Assembly: GCA_028753945.1 (NCBI GenBank)
Contig: JAPNXP010000002.1
Coordinates: 10,292,001 to 10,356,000, forward strand
DNA: 64,000 nucleotides
Reading direction: 5' to 3'
DNA from: Hexactinellida sp. DTS-2022
Taxonomy: Eukaryota > Porifera > Hexactinellida
In this document: positions 57,641-64,000 of the stretch, one piece after another
How the letters are laid out: every line of letters begins with the position of its first letter
How positions within the stretch are numbered: the first letter of the stretch is position 1
Program-made: the position numbers and the translations under genes
Notes under the pieces: model-generated
Seen by the model: the letters and a program-made list of their open reading frames with translations, nothing else
What the model was told of the DNA's origin: nothing
Databases searched by the model: none

Positions 57641-58309
57641 TATGGAATTAAGAACTATGCACTACTAGGATTTCATACCACAATGATGTAACATAAATTT
57701 ATTCTGATAAATGGTTAAAAGCATTAGGGGGGACCCTTTTCGTAGGGGGGACCATTTTCGTTAAATTTGACGAAAATGGTCCCCCCGGACCATTTTCGCA
57801 GGGGGGCCATTTTCGTCAAAACAGGGGGCTCTGAAAATGTCACGGGTGATCACCTTATAGTTATTCAGCCAAAGATGTAGAACTACCTAACACATCCACT
57901 CCATATTATAAAGAAATCTAATACAAGTAAATTATAAATGGATTTAGGGCATAATAGCAAGAATATCTAGAAAAAATGTCAATAAATAGGCTTATGGGGT
58001 GACTGTTAAGAAAAATATGAAAAATTCTAAAGATTTTCAGAGGCGTAAGTTGAGAAAAGTTTTTTCCCGTCGGCTAAAATTTCGAAATTATTTATGTCAT
58101 GTGCTACAAACCTTTTAGTAGCTCAAAAGTTGCGAGGCAAATATTATCCTCCGTACATAGAATAACGAACAGTGTAATGGAGCAATATTGCTATTAGTGC
58201 AATTGCTATTAGGCGGACACTACTGTATATATGAATAGTTCACTCGTCACAGCAGTTTCACATTATTTTCTCCTTTGATTAGTCATTACAGAAGTCGAGA
58301 TAACGATGC

Positions 58310-58905
58310 CCTTTCATTTGGTTGCGCACAACGATGAGGAATAGCTTGTCCTGGACGAGGTGGTTCCGGGTTCTGAGGAGTCGGAGCAAGCTACTCTTCC
58401 ATTCAGATTCTCTTGTTACAATGGTCTAAAGGTTGCGCGGATACAGAATAAACTCTTGTGTTCGAAGTATCAACAGTGTCTTGCTCTGTTCCATGCATTA
58501 TAGAAGCTTGCAAATGAGAAGACAGTATATCATGGAACGACTAACGTTGTTCATGAACAAATCTATAGTTGCATGGAGGGACTTGACTACTGATACTCAC
58601 GAGATGTTCTGTGGGGGAGTGGAAATTACTTCACTGAGGATATCACACCTGTCCAACCAGTACAATTATCTGGTTCCACGAAGTACTTCTGACATATTCT
58701 AGTTTTTATTTAATTAAGATTAACGTAGTGACTATGGAACTTGATAACACTATTCTAATGAATCCGCTTATCTGTACATCATGCCCGTTACTATTAGAGA
58801 GGTACGATACTGTGTATGCTTGTCATCCATCTTGTGATGCACTGCATGTAGTGTACAGGACCGAGCGTGTCTATCCAATTTATATGATCACTTATACTTT
58901 GGTAG
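58310..58905 (+). pseudogene. PARP catalytic-domain pseudogene
   Basis: Plus-strand reading gives VARIQNKLLCSKYQQ near 58430-58475 (the family's I.RIQN..L...Y block), ANEKTVYHGTTNVVHEQI at about 58512-58560 (the NE...HGT block with the catalytic His), LWGSGNYFTED at 58610-58640 (the G.G.YFA block with Tyr), and in another frame YDTVYACHPSCDALHVVYR and VYPIYMITY at 58805-58895, the C-terminal strand carrying the usual YP.Y.I.Y signature. Two in-frame stops and a frame change show that it is dead or that unseen introns are present; the acceptor Glu position is replaced or not readable. It is the only host-like domain here, although capture by a transposon is possible. Confidence 0.72.
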
Positions 58906-58996
58906 GGCCAAGCCATTTTATTTGCGCTATCATACGTTTACTTGCATTTATCTCGAATCTGTTTCTAGTTAACGTGCAGTTCTCTAACCTTTTGAC

Positions 58997-59296
58997 CAGG
59001 GGCGTCGGAAGCGTGAAATCGGGGAGGGGGCAATCAGAATTTAAAGGGGGCACATACAAAAAGCTAATTCTTAGTAGTATAAAACCCCACGTGGTTTTTT
59101 GTCTTTTTTGATAGTTTCACATTAGATAAGAGCAGTGGTATCATGACATTTGAACTCGTGTGTATCATTGGTGTTGTTATTTCATCTATTTGGACAGGGG
59201 AAGGGGGTAAAGGCGAGGGGATCCACAGACGAGGGGGCACCGAGATTTTTGAGGGAGGCATGTGCCCCCCTGTGCCCCCCCCTTCTGACGCCCCTG
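58997..59296. mobile_element. hAT-type MITE, 300 bp
   Basis: Ends CAGGGGCGTCGGAAG and CTTCTGACGCCCCTG are inverted copies with one mismatch; CTTTTGAC is duplicated exactly (58989-58996, 59297-59304). Confidence 0.96.
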
Positions 59297-59692
59297 CTTT
59301 TGACAGTTCTGGAAGGATGTGGGTAACTGAAGCAGGAGTCGTTAAGGACTACTCTTTTGGGACGAATGTTTAGATTCGCTTCTAATCGGTTCCCACATTC
59401 ACCTCTGTCCTGATGGATTCTCAATTGGAGAATCAGGTATGTTATTAGTTTCTGTTCATAACTATCGTTCAGTTTCAGAATTTAACTGTATCCTATTCTA
59501 GACCCAATCTAGTGACACAGGTTTATACTCCTCTACCAGTTGTACAACTCTTGCTGAAGCCTGTCTACCCCTTGATCATAAACAGTTCACTCATAAGGGA
59601 TTAATACAGAAATTATTCCTCTTGGGGAGAGGAGGAAATTTCCAAGGAACAGACTGTCCCTAGGCTAAAGGAGCAGCATGTACCGTATATAC

Positions 59693-59938
59693 TCTAATAG
59701 TAGCCCCTATTCGAATAATCACCTACCTCTAATAATAGCCCCCCAAATTAGCAAATATTAATCCACTACCGGTACCCTGAGTAAATCTCTTTATCTAATA
59801 TTAGTCGCAATACGATTACCAACCGACTATACTAAATAAATTGTATTAACATGTGATATTCTCGAAAGTCACAAAATGTATTGGTCAGAAAATGGCGTAA
59901 AACAATAATTGCTTAGGCTACTTTTCGAATAAATACGG
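59693..59938. mobile_element. TA-flanked MITE with AATAGTAGCC ends
   Basis: Left CCGTATATACTCTAATAGTA and right complement of TACTTTTCGAATAAATACGG are inverted near-copies flanked by TA. Same end class as 5004-5320 (CCGTATTT...). Confidence 0.8.
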
Positions 59939-59991
59939 TACATGTATAGACCAAATTAAGGTTTTTAGCTGGCATAATCGTTATATGCTTT

Positions 59992-60195
59992 AAGGGGTGA
60001 GTCTGGTAGGGGTCACTCTACAAAATACTGAACATTAACACTTGAAATTTCTGTGTAAATTCGGACAGCAGAGATGAGTTCAAAGTCCATTAAAACATAA
60101 CAAAACCACTCAGTAAATAAATTTTAATTTTTATTGTATAGTAATTTGTCACAATGCTACTAAAATAATATTTTATCTTTAACAGCGTATCTCAA
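59992..60195 (+). repeat. Dispersed repeat R5
   Basis: Second copy of the repeat at 19095-19310, same orientation, sharing GAGTCTGGTAGGGGTCACT and AACCACTCAGT. Confidence 0.8.
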
Positions 60196-60559
60196 ACATA
60201 TTTAAGGTTAAATTACCCCACGTGAATGAAAGTTCTTGTATTAATCTGTAATTGTGAGAAATAGATCCCTACACGCTATAAAGCAATAAACCAAACTGAA
60301 AATGTCTCTATCTTACTTTTTAATAATTGTCAGTTTCAAAATTTGGCTAATATAAATCTCCTATAGGGCGATTTCCAAAAGTGGTGGTCGATATTATGCG
60401 GTATTTTGGCAATGCGGCCATTAATGTTTGTTATCAGAATCAATATTTAAATATTATATGCGTACGTAGTTAGTTGGTAGTCGGGTACATTTTTGAATTA
60501 TGACTCCAAATGTATTTTTTTAAAGATTTTATCAAATATCGCATCAAAAGATGACCTTT

Positions 60560-63475
60560 TTGTCGCTTTGTCGCTATCACTGAAACCTGGTTTAAACCCA
60601 GAGATGCTGTAGCAAGAACAGAATGCACGCCTTCCGGCTACAAACTCCTAGACCAGGCTAGATCCTCGCAACATCGTGGCGGGGGTACGGCATTATTATT
60701 CCGCGATTATTTAACACCAAATGCAACACCTCTGCCGCAAAAAGTTCCTTTGAATTCTCCGACTGGACCATTCAATGGAAGAATATATGCCTTCGCATCA
60801 TCGTCATCTACAGACCTCCATACTCCGAAAAACACCCAAAAACCACCTCTACTTTCCTTTACGATATCTCTCTCTATCTTGAATCAATTCTCATCTGCAG
60901 AGAACCACTCCTAATCAGCGGTGATTTTAACATCCATGTTGATGACCCCTCTCATTCTCTCCAATTTTCCGAATTTCTTCAGTCGATGTCACTGATTCAG
61001 CACGTTCACCAACCGACACATGAAAAGGGTATACCATCGATCTTATAACCACGCCATCATCTGACGACATCATTCACTCTGAACCAGTAGCTGATGAATT
61101 ATTCTCTGATCACTTCTCTATCTCATGTCTTCTCTCTATCTCAAAGCCGCAACTCATCACACAGAAGGTCAAGTTCCGTCCTAAATCTATCAACTTCCCT
61201 TTATTTCTTGATGATCTCGCATCCTCCGACCTATGCTTAAATCCCCCTGACAAACCTGAAGAACTTCACAATTGCTATGACTCCACATTACGTTCCATCT
61301 ACGAAAAACATGCACCCCTGAGAACTAAAACCATCATTACTAGAGATCGCGCCCCCTGATACAACTCAACCATCAAGAGTCTCAAACGCCTACGTAGGAA
61401 GGCAGAAAGTAAATGGCGCCACTCTAGGCATTCTGACGACCTAGTAGATCTAAAGCGCAAGAGGAACTCAATAACAAACCTATTGACCCGAGAGCGTCGA
61501 TGCTACTACAGCGATTGGATTAGCCAGAATGGGAATGACCAACGCAAGCTGTTTCGGAAGGCAAATGCCCTGCTTGGAATTCGGCAGAAGCTTGATCTAC
61601 CACCTCACTCAGATGCTACTATTCTCTCAGAAGAATTCTCCAAATTCTTCGCAATGAAGATCAACAACATCAGGGATACCATCGACACCACTATTAACCC
61701 GATCATATCACATTCTAAAAATTCAACTTCTGATCCTGAGCCAACCTCCCGCCATCTATTCTCTGAGTTTCAACCTCTCTCTGTTGCCAATACCAAACTT
61801 ATGATAGTAACTGCCCAAATAAGACCTGCAACAGCGATCCCGTCCCAACCCATCTGATCAAATCTTCGGTGGACATTATTGGTCCTATACTGAACACAAT
61901 CATCAACACATCCCTTTCCACTGGAACGGTTCTATCACCTTGGAAACATGCCATCATCTACCCTAAGCTGAAAAAAGCAAATCTCGAACTTGTCCTCCCG
62001 AACTACCGTCCTATCAGCAATCTTACGTTTCTCTGCAAGCTGACTGAAAAAGCTGCTGCTACACAGGTTGCTGACCATATCATAGCTCACCACCTCTTCC
62101 CCAAGACTAAATCCGCATACCGAAGACATCATAGCACCGAGACTGCGCTCCTGAAAGTAAAGAATGATATTCTACTAAATATGAACCAGCAACATCTTAC
62201 ACTCCTTGTCCTTCTAGACCTCAGCTCTGCGTTTGATACAGTCGACCACACCATCCTGTTAACTCGTCTCCAATCGCATTTCGGCATCTGTGGTTCTTCT
62301 CTCTCTCGGTTCGTTTCTTACCTTTCCAACAGAACGCCTTCTGTCTATATAGAAGGGAAAAGCTCACCTGCACTACCCGTCCTACACGGAATCCCTCAGG
62401 GATCCTTCCTCGGACCACTTCTATTCACACTCTACTCAAGTCCTGTATTTGATCTTATCAAATCGCATTTACTTGAGATGCATTGCTACGCTGATGACAC
62501 CCATCTTTATCTATCCTTCACACCCAACTCTCTAACATCTGAGCTTTCGGCACACCAAGCCATAGAATCATGTATTTCAGACGTCCGCCTCTGGCTCCTC
62601 AACAACAAACTTCCTATAAATGACACCAAAACGGAGTTCCAGATCATCGGAACACTCCACCAACTGTCTAAAACCTCTATCAACACAATCTCCGTCGGCA
62701 ACTCTTCAATCTCGCCGTCCAAAGAAGTGAAAAATCTCGGCTCTTGGTTTGACAACACGTTATCAATGTCTACTCATGTCACCAAGATTGCCTCGTCTTG
62801 CTTCTACTATATCTACAATATCCGACGCATCCGAAAATACCTTTCACACAACGCCTGTGAGACGCTTGTCAATGCACTCGTCACATCATGTCTGAACTAC
62901 TGCAACTCCTTACTCGATGGCCACCCTTCTACACTCATTTCCCGTCTCCAACGTGTCCAAAATAGCGCAGCCAGACTAATTCACAACACATCCAGATTCA
63001 CACCATCCTATCCCCTCCTCTTCGAACTCCACTGGCTGCCTGTAAAGTACCGCAACATCTTCAAAATCCTCATCATTACTTTTAAAGCCATTCACCATAT
63101 GGCCCCTGATTACATCACTGAGCTAATTAAGGTCAAGCAAACGCATCGAACACTAATATCAAACAACGCTATCCAACTTGAACATCTTCCCATCAGATTA
63201 TCCAAGACACACGGCAGCCGTTCATTTTCCTTCGCCGCCCCCACTGAATGGAATATCCTGCCCTCCAAGATTAGGCAATCTCAATCCCTCGATGTATTCA
63301 AAAACCTTCTTAAAACACACCTCTTTAACATTGCATACATACAAACAATAGTTTCACAGACATACTCACTGTCTAATCTACATACGCATGTATTACCTAT
63401 TGTACAGAGCACTTGAACATATTTGTATGGAATCTGCGCTTTAAAATTCATTATTATTATTATTATTATATATGG
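60560..63475 (+). pseudogene. CR1/L2-type LINE, 5'-truncated: endonuclease part and reverse transcriptase
   Basis: Starts within an APE-type endonuclease (ITETWFKP, then ISGDFNIHVD at about 60915 and SDHFSI at about 61110). A linker carries KSLKRLRRKAESKWR. The reverse transcriptase lies mainly in one 515-codon frame (61869-63416) with PNYRPISNL, LDLSSAFDTVDH (first catalytic Asp), GIPQGSFLGP, YADDTHLY (catalytic DD) and a late PTEWNILP block. A shift near 61810 splits the RT N-terminus, and stops and shifts occur in the endonuclease. An (ATT)n tract at 63449-63470 ends the element, as in L2/CR1 LINEs. GC content is clearly above that of the surroundings. Clade assignment is from general resemblance. 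Confidence 0.9.
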
Positions 63476-63734
63476 CACAGGATATGTCTTTAGCTAATAA
63501 TGATCTTGCGAACCACACACTTATCAGGTTGAGCCTGAAGAAATCACCCTATGGGACTTTTATAATACCATAATACTGCACGCCCCATAAAATCCAATTT
63601 AATGAAGATAATTTGATTTCGTTTTGAGTTTGGAACTAGCTATAATGTCTTTCATCATATATGTGATAATCAAAGACCTAACTTCAAAACGAGATTTATG
63701 TGTTTTTTTGCCTGGATCTGCCCTAATTTAACCT

Positions 63735-64000
63735 TAAGGAGTCAGGAAGTTAAATATGGCCAGATTCTATAGAACGTCTCTACAAAGTTAATCAGAGCAC
63801 TCAATTTATACACTAACCGGCCAAAAGTATTTCAACAGCAATAATTGGTATTCCTACATTTGAGGTTATACCAGCATAATAACATTAGTAGATGTTACAA
63901 AATGGCTATTTACATGAAACGATATGTAAAGAATAATGAAACAGAAATTTTTCGAATTTACATTTTTGAGGAGTCACAAAGTTAAATATGGCCAGTTTCT
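63735..64000 (+). repeat. Direct repeats of GAGTCAGGAAGTTAAATATGG
   Basis: AGGAGTCAGGAAGTTAAATA plus TGGCCAG occurs at 63736, diverged at 63969, and at 39751. The preceding TCTGCCCTAATTTAACCTTA also resembles 23460-23480. Probably termini of one dispersed repeat; cut by the window edge. Confidence 0.6.

Larger units (their letters stand above)
52890..57823 (-). mobile_element. Ginger1-type DNA transposon, both ends present
   Basis: The left end TGTTTTGACGAAAATGG and right end CCATTTTCGTCAAAACA are perfect inverted copies. Similarity continues inward for about 170 bp (CGAAAATGGTCCGGGGGGACC, TTTATCAGAATAAATTTATG, TGAAATCCTAGTAGTGCATA), within the 40-270 bp range I recall for Ginger1. Flanks are GGGG on both sides, compatible with a 4-bp duplication but ambiguous because of G runs. 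The terminal repeat resumes at 54007-54060 and 57490-57530 once a 938-bp insertion on the left is discounted. The single gene inside runs leftward. No reverse transcriptase, protease-RT-RNaseH or LTRs are seen. Confidence 0.88.

Noticed and set aside
52890-57823. Retrovirus-like or Maverick element
   Set aside because: Only integrase plus a protease-like domain lies between ~170-bp inverted ends; no polymerase, capsid or packaging genes.
61935-62758. Minus-strand frames in the LINE
   Set aside because: Shadows of the reverse transcriptase frame.

Overview
This is AT-rich, intron-bearing animal DNA, most likely from a marine or other aquatic invertebrate; the species cannot be fixed from the sequence. 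I see no intact host gene. The window is almost entirely a transposable-element graveyard: decayed transposase genes of several superfamilies (pogo, RAG1/Transib, Ginger, Mutator, plus one I cannot name), one LINE, and dozens of short non-autonomous elements, many nested inside one another with clean target-site duplications (TSDs).

Layout. 1-1,240: 5' part of a pogo-type transposase gene and its hairpin end. 1.6-5.9 kb: dispersed repeats, a TTAA-flanked element carrying an ~82-bp minisatellite, and small MITEs. 6.0-7.2 kb: RAG1-like transposase relic A. 8.4-10.2 kb: dispersed repeat and tandem repeats. 10.7-11.9 kb: KRBA2-like Ginger integrase relic (minus strand). 12.1-18.0 kb: a second Ginger-type transposase pseudogene (plus strand) with readable introns and a C-terminal OTU protease, its large intron filled by a nest of hAT elements. 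18-28 kb: minisatellites, TTAA-flanked elements, and pogo-type and hAT MITEs in a Russian-doll inverted repeat. 28.6-30.5 kb: RAG1-like relic B. 31-33.6 kb: pogo MITE and a triple hAT nest. 34.07-36.45 kb: near full-length Mutator-like transposase with C-terminal PHD finger, broken only by three in-frame stops. 37-44 kb: more TTAA elements, RAG1-like relic C, hAT elements and foldbacks. 47.1-48.4 kb: second, truncated Mutator-like gene. 50.3-52.3 kb: degenerate transposase of unknown type. 52.89-57.82 kb: a complete Ginger1-type DNA transposon with long terminal inverted repeats whose transposase ends in a USP/C98-like cysteine-protease domain. 58.3-58.9 kb: PARP catalytic-domain pseudogene. 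60.6-63.5 kb: 5'-truncated CR1/L2-type LINE, markedly richer in GC than its surroundings.

The most notable item is the Ginger1 element at 52.9-57.8 kb: the accessory domains I know for Ginger1 are OTU and Ulp1, whereas this one reads as a different, ubiquitin/SUMO-protease-like fold. Three RAG1-like transposase remnants in 64 kb are also notable. Functions are inferred by motif reading; no search was run.
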